A stretch of 64,000 nucleotides of DNA from CAYWXK01 sp964462515. Its GTDB lineage: Bacteria; Planctomycetota; Phycisphaerae; Sedimentisphaerales; Anaerobacaceae. Position 1 is the stretch's first letter. Each line of letters opens with the position of its first letter. Below are positions 36,588 through 44,696 of the stretch, one piece after another. Below the pieces are notes generated by a model. It worked only from the letters and a program-made list of their open reading frames with translations, was not told the origin of the DNA and made no database searches. A program made the position numbers and the translations under genes. The stretch covers positions 1 to 64,000 of the forward strand of contig CAYWXK010000008.1 of assembly GCA_964462515.1 (NCBI GenBank). Reading direction: 5' to 3'.

Positions 36588-38641
36588 TGTTCCAACTTTT
36601 CAATTTTGACGGCACAAACCTTGTATTCTGGAATCTTGGCCACAGGGTCTGTCGCGGGATTAGTCAGCACGTTTGCCGCAGCTTCACTAAAATGAAACGG
36701 TATAAATACAGAGCCTTCTTTTACCTTTTCTGTTACCAACACCTGTGTCTGAATTTCGCCGCGTCTCGATGAGATTTTCACCCAGCTCCCCTTTCTCACC
36801 TTGAGTCTTTGGGCATCTTTTGGATGAATCTCAACATAGCCGCCGGGCATCTCTCTATGTAAAGTGGATGTTCGGCGGGTCATTGTGCCGGTGTGCCAAT
36901 GCCAGTATGTCCTTCCTGTGCTAAGGACAAAATTATACTCCTCGTCCGGAATTTCATCCGGCTCTATATACACACAGGCCATAAAAGTGCCTTTCCCCTT
37001 GACGAATTTATCCTTGTGCAGATAAATAGTGCCGGGATGGTCTCTCGATGGACAGGGCCACTGCAAACCATACGGCTCCAGGCGGTCGTAGCTTATCCCT
37101 CCATATATTGGAGTAAGTTGAGCTATTTCATCCATAATTTCGGAAGGATTTCTATAATTCATCGCCTTGTATCCGCAGCGTCTGGCTATTTCACAGAAAA
37201 TTTCCCAATCCGGCTTTGCATCGCCCACCGGCTCAATAGCCTTTCGCACCCTTTCGATCCTGCGTTCTGTATTTGTAAATGTTCCATCTTTCTCAGCAAA
37301 GCTGGCGGCAGGCAATATCACATCCGCATACTGTGCTGTCTCAGATAAAAAGATTTCATTGATGACAAAAAATTCCAGCTTCTCCAATGCTTTTCGGACA
37401 TGATTCGAATCAGGGTCGCTTATAACAGGATTCTCACCCATTATATAAAGACCCTTTATTTTCCCCTCCAGAGCGCCATTAAGAATCTCCGTAACAGTAA
37501 GACCTGGTTGCGATGGCAAACCTTCAACTTTCCAGGCCTGCTCGAATTTAGCTCTGGCCGCTTCATTTGCTACTTTTTGATAACCTGAAAAAACATCGGG
37601 AAGGGCCCCAACGTCGCAGGCCCCCTGGACGTTATTCTGTCCTCTTAAAGGATTAATACCTGTGGATGGAAATCCTATATGTCCAGTTAACATTGCCAGG
37701 TTAGCCAGTGACCTAACGTTATCCACACCCGTGGTGTGCTGCGTAATGCCCATTGAATAAACAATCATCGCTTTTTTAGCCTGGGCGTAGAGCCTTGCCG
37801 CCTGGATGAGCAAATCGCGAGGAATTTTCGTTATATTCTCTACATATTCAGGAGTATATTGCTCGACAACCTTCTGTAGCTGCTCAAAATTTTCCGTCCG
37901 CTCTTTTATATATTCGTTGTCATACAACCTCTCTTTAATTATCACATTCATCATCCCATTTATCCAGGCAACATCGGTGCCGTTGTTCTGCGCCATATAG
38001 ACTGTTGCATATTTAGCAAGCTCAATCTTTCTCGGGTCAACGACAATTAACTTTGCTTTTCTATCAATAACGGCATTGATAATCCTCGAACCTATTAGGG
38101 GGTGCTGCTCGGTTGTATCCGAACCGGTTACTAAAAATAATTCCGCATCCTCGAATTCGTTAATCGAATTTGTCATTGCACCTGAGCCGAGCACCGCTGC
38201 CAGGCCGACTACCGTAGGAGCGTGACAGAGCCTAGCACACTGGTCAATATTGTTAGTTTTGAAGACAGCCCTGGCCAGCTTCATCATAAGAAAATTTTCT
38301 TCGTTGGTCGCCTTTGATGAGCTTAAAAAAGCCAGAGCATCCGGCCCATATTTTCCTTTAATCTCCAAAAGTCTCTTTGAAACTGTCTGCAACGCCTTGT
38401 CCCAGCTAACCTCCTCGAATCTATCATCGGACTTGATTAATGGTTTTGTAAGTCTATCGAGCTTATTGATAAATTCATAACAGTTCCATCCCTTCACGCA
38501 AAGAGCGCCTTTGGAGACAGGGTGATTTCTGCTGGGATACGAACCGACAACCATTCCATTTTCAGTTTTAAGATACAATCCGCATCCGCATCCACAGAAT
38601 GGGCAAGTAGTCAGAACAACCTTGTCCCCCGTATTTTCCAT
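36584..38641 (-). CDS. fdhA: Formate dehydrogenase catalytic subunit (molybdopterin, Cys type)
   Basis: About 685 residues of the Mo/W-bis-PGD family. The N-terminal 4Fe-4S motif CPFCGCGCGL...GALCVKG is intact. The catalytic position in CARLCHAP is cysteine, where many acetogen enzymes have selenocysteine, so no SECIS element is needed. MGD-binding stretches and the C-terminal domain (VLSTGRTYWHWHTGTMTRR) are present. It reduces CO2 to formate or the reverse, the first step of the methyl branch. An in-frame GTG at 38671 would add ten residues; GGAGGTGAT overlaps that GTG, so I prefer ATG 38641, although its spacing is poor. Couples by 4-bp overlap to the beta subunit gene. Confidence 0.9.
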   Translation of the reverse strand: MENTGDKVVLTTCPFCGCGCGLYLKTENGMVVGSYPSRNHPVSKGALCVKGWNCYEFINKLDRLTKPLIKSDDRFEEVSWDKALQTVSKRLLEIKGKYGPDALAFLSSSKATNEENFLMMKLARAVFKTNNIDQCARLCHAPTVVGLAAVLGSGAMTNSINEFEDAELFLVTGSDTTEQHPLIGSRIINAVIDRKAKLIVVDPRKIELAKYATVYMAQNNGTDVAWINGMMNVIIKERLYDNEYIKERTENFEQLQKVVEQYTPEYVENITKIPRDLLIQAARLYAQAKKAMIVYSMGITQHTTGVDNVRSLANLAMLTGHIGFPSTGINPLRGQNNVQGACDVGALPDVFSGYQKVANEAARAKFEQAWKVEGLPSQPGLTVTEILNGALEGKIKGLYIMGENPVISDPDSNHVRKALEKLEFFVINEIFLSETAQYADVILPAASFAEKDGTFTNTERRIERVRKAIEPVGDAKPDWEIFCEIARRCGYKAMNYRNPSEIMDEIAQLTPIYGGISYDRLEPYGLQWPCPSRDHPGTIYLHKDKFVKGKGTFMACVYIEPDEIPDEEYNFVLSTGRTYWHWHTGTMTRRTSTLHREMPGGYVEIHPKDAQRLKVRKGSWVKISSRRGEIQTQVLVTEKVKEGSVFIPFHFSEAAANVLTNPATDPVAKIPEYKVCAVKIEKLEQ

Positions 38642-38704
38642 ATCGTATTTGATATTTTTTATCACCTCCACAACGCTATGTAGAATCTCGACTATGGACT
38701 TCCT

Positions 38705-39370
38705 TTACAGCTCCAAATCATAGAATGAGGTTTTACGCAGCTCGCCGGCAGGCAGCATTTTACTATGGTCTCTTGGCTCATAGACTCTCTTTAGATTTTC
38801 CACTCGTCCAATTTTCTGAAGTCTTTCAAAAATTTTGACCCAGCCGCAATCTTTTTCACGGTCAACCTCACACTTTCCATCCTTAGCGCCTCCGCAAGGG
38901 CCGTTGAGCAATTCTTTTGCACAAGATACAATCGGACAAACACCGCCGGTATAATCCAAAACACAATTTCCGCAGGCCTGACAACGCTCACTTGAAGGCC
39001 AAAGGCCCTGCAACCCCCCTAAAGATACCGTATTTGCGCCGGGATGAACAACCTTATCCACCACGTTAGAAACCGCCTGAACCCCGATACCACAGGTCAG
39101 CGCCAGGATGGAATCTGCCTTCTTAAGCGTGTCGGCTTCGTGGGCAAGCCGGGTTGCAACTAAAAGTTTGTTGCAGAGAAAATCTACTAATACCTCCCCT
39201 GCCACGTTCTTACCGGCTTTTTCCAGCTCGGCTTTCATCATAGAAAGCGCCTTTTCGCCGCCCGTCTGGCAAACTTCGGCACACCCATTACAAGCCAGCA
39301 GGAAGATATGCCTTTCCTGACCCAGCGACCGTAAGACCTCTTCGGTCGGTTTATTCTGAGTAAATATCAT
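38705..39370 (-). CDS. metV: MetV-type zinc protein (methylenetetrahydrofolate reductase C-terminal family)
   Basis: 221 residues, cysteine-rich. The N-terminal part has CNGCAEVC and LTCGIG. The C-terminal half has CQACGNCVLDYTGGVCPIVSC and GPCGGAKDGKC. This is the MTHFR_C / MetV family, which partners MetF in acetogens and carries zinc or FeS. MetF is encoded about 3.3 kb upstream with the hydrogenase genes between, so the two are in one array but not adjacent. Its first 20 bases overlap the hydrogenase protease gene. Inferred role: the electron-input subunit of methylene-THF reductase. Confidence 0.9.
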   Translation of the reverse strand: MIFTQNKPTEEVLRSLGQERHIFLLACNGCAEVCQTGGEKALSMMKAELEKAGKNVAGEVLVDFLCNKLLVATRLAHEADTLKKADSILALTCGIGVQAVSNVVDKVVHPGANTVSLGGLQGLWPSSERCQACGNCVLDYTGGVCPIVSCAKELLNGPCGGAKDGKCEVDREKDCGWVKIFERLQKIGRVENLKRVYEPRDHSKMLPAGELRKTSFYDLEL

Positions 39371-39842
39371 TTTCTATTTCCTTTAATATCGCATCAATGA
39401 CTTCAGGAATTTTTTGTTTAACTTCATCCGTTAATTCCAAACCGCAATCAATCTCGCCGGGTTCGACTCCGATGACAACGACTTCTTTGGGCGCACAGTT
39501 GGTTCTCTCGGCAATAGATAAAGCATCGAGTAAGCCAATCTGATGCAGACTTATCTTCGAGCATCCTTGCCGGACGAGGCTTTGTCTGAATCTATCTTTC
39601 TCCACTGCGCCCAATTCAATTCTATAAATAGTGCCGGGCTTTTTACCGGCTTTAACCGCATCAATGACTACCAGCTTCTCGATGCCATCAGTCAACAAAA
39701 GAGTATCGAGACTGGCCGTTCCGCCATCCATAACCTCCACGTTGCAAGGCAAAGTTAGCCCCTGCAGCTTTCGAGCTACGTGTACACCGACACCCTCATC
39801 CCTAAGCAATATATTACCCAGACCAAGGAGCAAAATCCGCAT
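39351..39842 (-). CDS. [NiFe] hydrogenase maturation protease
   Basis: About 163 residues of the HycI/HyaD/HoxW peptidase family. It starts with the family motif LLLGLGNILLRDEGVGVHV, has MDGGTASLD and LVVIDAVKAG, and the C-terminal VIGVEPGEIDCG. It cleaves the C-terminal extension of the large subunit after nickel insertion. ATG 39842 lies one base after the large-subunit stop; the longer reading to 39887 is in-frame but would overlap it. The direct link supports a shared operon with the large subunit. Confidence 0.92.
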   Translation of the reverse strand: MRILLLGLGNILLRDEGVGVHVARKLQGLTLPCNVEVMDGGTASLDTLLLTDGIEKLVVIDAVKAGKKPGTIYRIELGAVEKDRFRQSLVRQGCSKISLHQIGLLDALSIAERTNCAPKEVVVIGVEPGEIDCGLELTDEVKQKIPEVIDAILKEIENDIYSE

Positions 39843-39843
39843 A

Positions 39844-41322
39844 TCAAATAACCTCAAATGAACCCAGCTCCATCCCTCTGGCATCAAGTAACTGAACAGA
39901 GCAGGCTAAACACGGGTCAAACGAACGTATAATTCGGACAAGCTCAAATGGATTGTCCTTATCTTTAATTTTAGTGCCTATTATCGCCTGCTCAACCGCC
40001 CCAGGCTGGCCTTTATCATCCTTCGGCGAAGCGTTCCAGGTAGTAGGCGAAATAACCTGATAGCTGTGAATTTTTTTATCCTTGATACTTATCCAGTGCC
40101 CTACCGCACCTCGCGGAGCCTCGGTTAAACCCGCACCGCTACTCTCCAGAGGAATCTCGCTATCAACAATAGTTGGCTCACCGGGCTTTAATGCTTGCAG
40201 CCAATCAACCATAGTATCAGCAACAAGCTTGGCCTCCAAAGCCCTTGCCGCGTGACGACCAAGCACCGAAAATAGAACATCGACACGGGCTCCCAATTGT
40301 CCAAGCAGCGAATCAACAAGCCCTTTTGTCCTGGCATCTTTCTGCACATAGTTGTTCACCATTCGTGCCAAAGGTCCGACTTCGCAGACCTCGCCTTTAT
40401 ATCTCGGAGATTTTATAAATGAATAGGCATCCTTCTTTTTGACATCCGGCTCTGTTTCTGCCTGCGCCGGGTCTTTCGATGAATCCGCATACCAGGAATG
40501 CTTTACTTCCTCAGTAATATTCTCCTTTGCAAATGGCTCAAATTGCAAAGCAGGCGAGACCACGCCGGCCTTAAATAGCTTACCGGTCGGCACATCAAAA
40601 CCACCATAAGAAAGAGTTCTTCGGCAGCCCCGGCCTATCTCGAAATAATCACTATACGCTTTTGCAACAGTTATCACATCAGGAATATAGGTGGCGTCTA
40701 TAAACTGCCGTATTTCATTTAATCGCGACAGCAAATTAGTTATTTTATCTTCGGTCAGTTTTTCGGTAACACCCCCGGCCACAATACCTACGATATGCGG
40801 CATCTTCCCGCCAAAGATTGACAGCATCTCGTGACACTTGCGCCTCATATCCAGAGCCATCACGTAATGATTGACCAAGCTGGAATTTGTCTTGCCTGAT
40901 ATTCGAAAGTCACCCTCATAGCGCGGCACAAATGGATACAGCTCACCCAGCACACCTACCGCATCCACGTAATCCAGAGCAGCAAGATGATAGAAATGAA
41001 GGATATGCGACTGCAGATAGTTGGACCCAAAAATCAGGGCACGCATAAGCTTGGCATTATCCGGGATTTTATTATCCAGACCAAAGGCGTTATCGAGGCA
41101 AAATGAAGATGCCGTCGCGTGGGCAATCGGACAAACGCCGCATATCCGTTGAGTCAGGATATTGGCATCGCGAGGGTCCCTTCCCTGAAGAATTATCTCA
41201 ATACCTCGAAACAGAGTCCCTATGCTTCTGGCATCTTTTACCACGCCGTTATCAACGACGGCCTCAATGGCCATATGGCCTTCTATCCTCGTTATCGGGT
41301 CAATCTTTATTGTTGTAGGCAT
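39844..41322 (-). CDS. [NiFe] hydrogenase large (catalytic) subunit
   Basis: About 492 residues. Near the N-terminus are DPITRIEGH and motif L1, QRICGVCPIAHATAS, which supplies two nickel ligands. Motif L2 near the end reads SFDPCLACSVQ, supplying the other two cysteines, with Gln where group 1 enzymes usually have His or Arg. A 15-residue tail follows, consistent with processing by the adjacent protease. ATG 41322 is preferred over the in-frame GTG at 41343, since AAAGGA lies between them. Sequence type looks group-1-like, but its small subunit has no Tat signal, so the enzyme is probably cytoplasmic. Group assignment needs a tree. Confidence 0.92.
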   Translation of the reverse strand: MPTTIKIDPITRIEGHMAIEAVVDNGVVKDARSIGTLFRGIEIILQGRDPRDANILTQRICGVCPIAHATASSFCLDNAFGLDNKIPDNAKLMRALIFGSNYLQSHILHFYHLAALDYVDAVGVLGELYPFVPRYEGDFRISGKTNSSLVNHYVMALDMRRKCHEMLSIFGGKMPHIVGIVAGGVTEKLTEDKITNLLSRLNEIRQFIDATYIPDVITVAKAYSDYFEIGRGCRRTLSYGGFDVPTGKLFKAGVVSPALQFEPFAKENITEEVKHSWYADSSKDPAQAETEPDVKKKDAYSFIKSPRYKGEVCEVGPLARMVNNYVQKDARTKGLVDSLLGQLGARVDVLFSVLGRHAARALEAKLVADTMVDWLQALKPGEPTIVDSEIPLESSGAGLTEAPRGAVGHWISIKDKKIHSYQVISPTTWNASPKDDKGQPGAVEQAIIGTKIKDKDNPFELVRIIRSFDPCLACSVQLLDARGMELGSFEVI

Positions 41323-41343
41323 TTTTTTCTTGATTCCTTTCAC

Positions 41344-41668
41344 CGCTTAGCTCGCAGAGTCCACCGACTTTTGCCACAAATTTTCACGAATTCGCACCAA
41401 TTCATAATTTGACTTTTTATCTGTGTCCATTCGTACTACGATCTTTCAACTTCTTGTTTTTCCTGCACGTTTTTGTATTGATTTACCATAACCTCTTTAT
41501 ATGCAATGTGCTGCCTTTTGTTTTTGTCCTTGAGTTTTTTGTATATCTTTTTATACACAGTGTTAATCAGTGTAAATCAGTGTCTAATTTTTTTTGGTTG
41601 CGGCTAAAGGCCGCGCCGGGTTAATTCGTGGTTAATTTTTTTCTCTGCGGTCTTTGCGCTCTCCGCGG
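41344..41668. repeat. Repeat-rich spacer between hydrogenase subunit genes
   Basis: About 325 bases without a gene. It is built of low-complexity, often repeated phrases such as GTGTTAATCAGTGTAAATCA (near 41559), CACGAATTCGCACCAATTC, a GGCTAAAGGCCGCGCC hairpin near 41604, and CTCTGCGGTCTTTGCG. I read it as an interspersed repeat placed inside the operon, separating the two hydrogenase genes. Confidence 0.55.
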
Positions 41669-42568
41669 TTAATCCTTTTTCCAAATATCCTCAAAAGTAA
41701 TCCTCTGATAAATCGGCGATGTGCCGTCCGGAAATTCCGGCTCAACGCAGCCCTGACAGGGTGAGCCTGCCTTGACACACCAGTTCAGGCCGTTATTCCA
41801 CTGCCTTAGTGCGCAATCCGCGTATGTATAATGACCCTTGCAACCTAACCTGTAAAGGCAGCCTGCATCCCCCAATCTTTGAGCGAATTTCCCTTTATCG
41901 AAATCCGCTCTTCTCGGACAATTTTCATGGATAAGCTGTCCATAAAAAAGCTTCGGGCGAGACAACCTGTCCAGCTCAAGGGCTTGCACACCGGAGAATA
42001 ATATCAAGGACACCGTCCCTACAAACCAGTCCGGATGAGGCGGGCAGCCGGGAATATTGACCACAGGCGTTTCAATTTTCTTTTCACCAAAGACGGCCTT
42101 TACACCCTTGCAGCAGGTAGGATTCGGCTTGGCTGCCGGTATTCCGCCAAAGGTGGCACAGGTGCCGAGTGCAATCGTTAGCATCGCATTTCTTCCAAGC
42201 TCTTCGACGCTCTGTTGAACGGTCAAATGCTTGCCATTTTGTTCTCCGATGCTGCCATAAAGACCACCCTCAGCGGTAGGGATTGCACCCTCGACCACCA
42301 AGATATAACCGCCCTTGCTGTTTTTTTGGGTATTTTTCAAAACTTCGATGACCGGCTCACCCTGGCCGGACATTATTGTCGCGTGAAACAACAAATTAAG
42401 CCGCTGACCGGGAACCAATTCATCCAGCAGCAGATTCTGAATCCGCGGGCTGACCGCATTCAAAATAGACACAGAACATCCGGTGCAGCCAGCTCCCTGC
42501 AGCCAGATTACCGGATATTTTTTCGTGGCAATTTTTTGCCCTTGGGGCTTCTGGGTTTGACTAATCAT
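41669..42568 (-). CDS. [NiFe] hydrogenase small subunit, no Tat signal
   Basis: About 299 residues. The proximal cluster motif GAGCTGCSVSILN lies near residue 26, followed by GTCATFGG and VVNIPGCPPHP. The distal and medial cluster region holds RLGCKGHYTYADC and CVKAGSPCQGCVEPEFP, as in group 1 small subunits. No twin-arginine leader is present, so the enzyme is probably cytosolic. ATG 42568 has AAGGA 6 bases upstream. The frame is open to 42673, but that stretch is read from a repeat element (42602-42640) and is not part of the protein. It should pass electrons from H2 to the FDH/HydBG or MetFV partners. Confidence 0.92.
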   Translation of the reverse strand: MISQTQKPQGQKIATKKYPVIWLQGAGCTGCSVSILNAVSPRIQNLLLDELVPGQRLNLLFHATIMSGQGEPVIEVLKNTQKNSKGGYILVVEGAIPTAEGGLYGSIGEQNGKHLTVQQSVEELGRNAMLTIALGTCATFGGIPAAKPNPTCCKGVKAVFGEKKIETPVVNIPGCPPHPDWFVGTVSLILFSGVQALELDRLSRPKLFYGQLIHENCPRRADFDKGKFAQRLGDAGCLYRLGCKGHYTYADCALRQWNNGLNWCVKAGSPCQGCVEPEFPDGTSPIYQRITFEDIWKKD

Positions 42569-42601
42569 CGTTTTTCCTTTTTCACAACTTTTCTTTGCCA
42601 C

Positions 42602-42640
42602 TGGTTCGACAGGCTCACCATCCCGAGCGAAGTCGAGGGA
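42602..42640 (-). repeat. Interspersed TTCGAC-type repeat
   Basis: A 39-bp element containing TGGTTCGAC, CTCACCATCCCGAG and AGTCGAGGGA. A nearly identical copy lies inside acsC at 52168-52206, and related forms are found at 49220-49328 and 52750-52840. It lies just upstream of the hydrogenase small subunit start. Confidence 0.7.
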
Positions 42641-42712
42641 CAAGGCACCAAGACACGAAGTTTTTAAATTCATAAATTCTTTGTGACTTTGTGTCTTCGT
42701 GGCTAATTATTC
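42641..42712. repeat. GACACAAAG/CTTTGTG palindromic repeat
   Basis: CACCAAGACACGAAG pairs with CTTTGTGTCTTCGTGG across a short AT-rich centre. The same design recurs at 44603-44694 and 47354-47447, each time in a gap of this operon. Confidence 0.65.
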
Positions 42713-42716
42713 TTCT

Positions 42717-43595
42717 TTATAAGCCGACTCCATCAAGGATTGCCGGCACTTTATCATCCCATCCTAACGGCATCAGATGAACGCCCTGACAATATGGCTT
42801 AATCTCCTTTATGATTCGCACAGCGATTTCAATGCCGGTTTGTCCGGATTTTGTTTTTTCCTTATCTTTTTTTAGCTCCTCAATCAGCTCCTCCGGCACA
42901 TTTACTCCTGCAACATTCTCATTCATATATCGCGCCATACCGACAGATTTTAAGACCACAATCCCTGCCAGAATCGGCACATTAAAATGCGAGACCTGCT
43001 TAATAAATTCCTTAAATTTTCCTGGATTATAAACAGCCTGGGTCTGGAAAAATTCTGCCCCTGCTTCGATTTTCTTCTTCATCTTGATAATTTGCAGTTC
43101 CAGAGGCTCCGCTTCAGGAGTAACCACCGCTCCGAGGAAAAATTCCGGAGACGCCTCAAGCTGGTTTCCTGCCAGGTCTTTCCCCTGCTGCAGCTTAGTT
43201 GCAGCCGCAAGCAACTGCACCGAATCTAAATCAAATACCCCCTTTGCCTGGGGGTGGTCGCCTAATTTTTGATGGTCGCCGGTTAAGCACAGAATGTTCC
43301 TGATTCCCAGTCCGTATGCGCTTAAAAGGTCGGATTGTAGAGCGAGTCGATTGCGGTCTCGACAGGTCATCTGCAAAACCGGCTCCATACCTCGCTCAAC
43401 CAGAAGCCGGCTTGTAGCAAGCGAGCCGAATCTCATCATAGCGCTTTGAAGGTCGGTAACATTAAAGGCAGTTACTCGGTGCCGCAAGGCATCCGCTTGT
43501 TCAATACATTTTTCAACATTCACTCCTTTAGGCGGGCCAACCTCGGTAGTTACAACAAACCTGCCCGATGCCAATGCCTCCTTGAGCTTTGTCAT
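42717..43595 (-). CDS. metF: 5,10-methylenetetrahydrofolate reductase
   Basis: 292 residues, a TIM-barrel flavoprotein of the MTHFR family. Recognisable parts are VVTTEVGPPKG at the start, VLQMTCRDRNR, ILCLTGDH and the late FFQTQAVY and HLMPLGW. It reduces methylene-THF to methyl-THF, the last step of the methyl branch. RBS AAGGAAAG precedes the ATG. It lies directly upstream of the hydrogenase small subunit; the partner MetV is encoded at 38705-39370. The electron donor is not certain: NADH, ferredoxin or the hydrogenase module are all possible. Confidence 0.95.
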   Translation of the reverse strand: MTKLKEALASGRFVVTTEVGPPKGVNVEKCIEQADALRHRVTAFNVTDLQSAMMRFGSLATSRLLVERGMEPVLQMTCRDRNRLALQSDLLSAYGLGIRNILCLTGDHQKLGDHPQAKGVFDLDSVQLLAAATKLQQGKDLAGNQLEASPEFFLGAVVTPEAEPLELQIIKMKKKIEAGAEFFQTQAVYNPGKFKEFIKQVSHFNVPILAGIVVLKSVGMARYMNENVAGVNVPEELIEELKKDKEKTKSGQTGIEIAVRIIKEIKPYCQGVHLMPLGWDDKVPAILDGVGL

Positions 43596-43664
43596 TTACT
43601 CTTTCCTTATTTGAACAGACTGTATATATCTTTAATAGTTTTACACATTTTTTTATACAGTTGC

Positions 43665-44558
43665 TTAGGCAACAGCAATACAGGCCATTTTTTTAGCCGA
43701 CTCTACCGTATTATAAAGCAGCATAGTTATTGTCATCGGGCCCACCCCGCCCGGCACCGGCGTAATAAGCGAAGCCTTTTCCTTCACGGCCTCGAAGTCA
43801 ACATCGCCAACAAGCCGAAAGCCCTGCTTTTTTGTCGCGTCCTCTATCCGGTTAACGCCAACGTCAATCACTACCACGCCCTCTTTTACCATATCAGCAG
43901 TAATAGTATTGGGCCTGCCGGCAGCAGCAATAACTATGTCCGCCTGCCTTGTGTGGGAAGCCAGATTTTTCGTGCGCGTATGGCAGACCGTAACCGTAGC
44001 GTTACCTATCGCACTTTTTTGAATAAGCATATTTGCCAGGGGCTTACCCACTATGTTGCTGCGCCCAACGATTACCACGTGAGAACCCTCAATGGTCACG
44101 CCGCTGCGAAGAAGCAACTGAATGACCCCGTGCGGCGTGCAGGGTAGAAACGCCTTTTCACCCACCACCATTTTGCCTACATTCATCGGATGAAAACCAT
44201 CAACATCCTTATCGGGGTCAATCGTCATAAGAACATCAGTTTCATTGAGATGTTCCGGCAAAGGCAGCTGAACCAGAATACCGTGAATTTTCGGGTCTTT
44301 GTTCATTTTCTTTACAAGCGATATTAACTCTTCCTGTGTAGTCTGTGCAGGCAGCCGATTATCATCGGAGTAAATCCCTATCTCTTCGCAGGTGCGCGCT
44401 TTTGCCGTAACATACGATATCGAAGCAGGGTCTTCACCAACCAGGATAACCCCAAGACCCGGCACAATACCCTTTTCTTTTAGTTTAGCCACTTCGGCTT
44501 TTAGCTCTTCTCGCATATTAGCGGCTATTTGTTTACCGTCTATAATTTGTGCTGTCAT
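43665..44558 (-). CDS. folD: Bifunctional methylene-THF dehydrogenase / methenyl-THF cyclohydrolase
   Basis: 297 residues. FolD motifs are clear: the substrate-site lysine region SYVTAKARTCEEIGI, ILVQLPLPEHLN, DKDVDGFHPMNVG and the NAD(P)-binding GRSNIVGKPLANML, ending with TPVPGGVGPMTITML. It carries out two steps of the methyl branch between formyl-THF and methylene-THF. RBS AGGGGAT. It lies between fhs and metF in pathway order. Confidence 0.96.
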   Translation of the reverse strand: MTAQIIDGKQIAANMREELKAEVAKLKEKGIVPGLGVILVGEDPASISYVTAKARTCEEIGIYSDDNRLPAQTTQEELISLVKKMNKDPKIHGILVQLPLPEHLNETDVLMTIDPDKDVDGFHPMNVGKMVVGEKAFLPCTPHGVIQLLLRSGVTIEGSHVVIVGRSNIVGKPLANMLIQKSAIGNATVTVCHTRTKNLASHTRQADIVIAAAGRPNTITADMVKEGVVVIDVGVNRIEDATKKQGFRLVGDVDFEAVKEKASLITPVPGGVGPMTITMLLYNTVESAKKMACIAVA

Positions 44559-44602
44559 CAGTATCCCCTAAAAATTCAACAAACTCTCTATTCTTACTTT
44601 GT

Positions 44603-44694
44603 CCCAAACACATATTTTTGCCGCCAAGACACAAAGACACGAAAATTTGATTGTATTCAAACTTTCTTTGTGACTTCGTGCCTTCGTGGTAAAC
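44603..44694. repeat. GACACAAAG/CTTTGTG palindromic repeat, fhs-folD gap
   Basis: AAACACATATTTTTGCC leads into GCCAAGACACAAAGACACG, then an AT-rich centre and TTCTTTGTGACTTCGTG with CTTCGTGG. It matches the copy at 47354-47447 over its full length of about 90 bases. It fills nearly the whole fhs-folD gap. Confidence 0.7.
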
Positions 44695-44696
44695 TA

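Noticed and set aside
36584..38641. Selenocysteine-containing formate dehydrogenase
   Set aside because: The catalytic position in CARLCHAP is a normal cysteine codon and no in-frame TGA occurs.
42569..42673. N-terminal extension of the hydrogenase small subunit
   Set aside because: The added residues are a translated repeat, and ATG 42568 has a good ribosome site.
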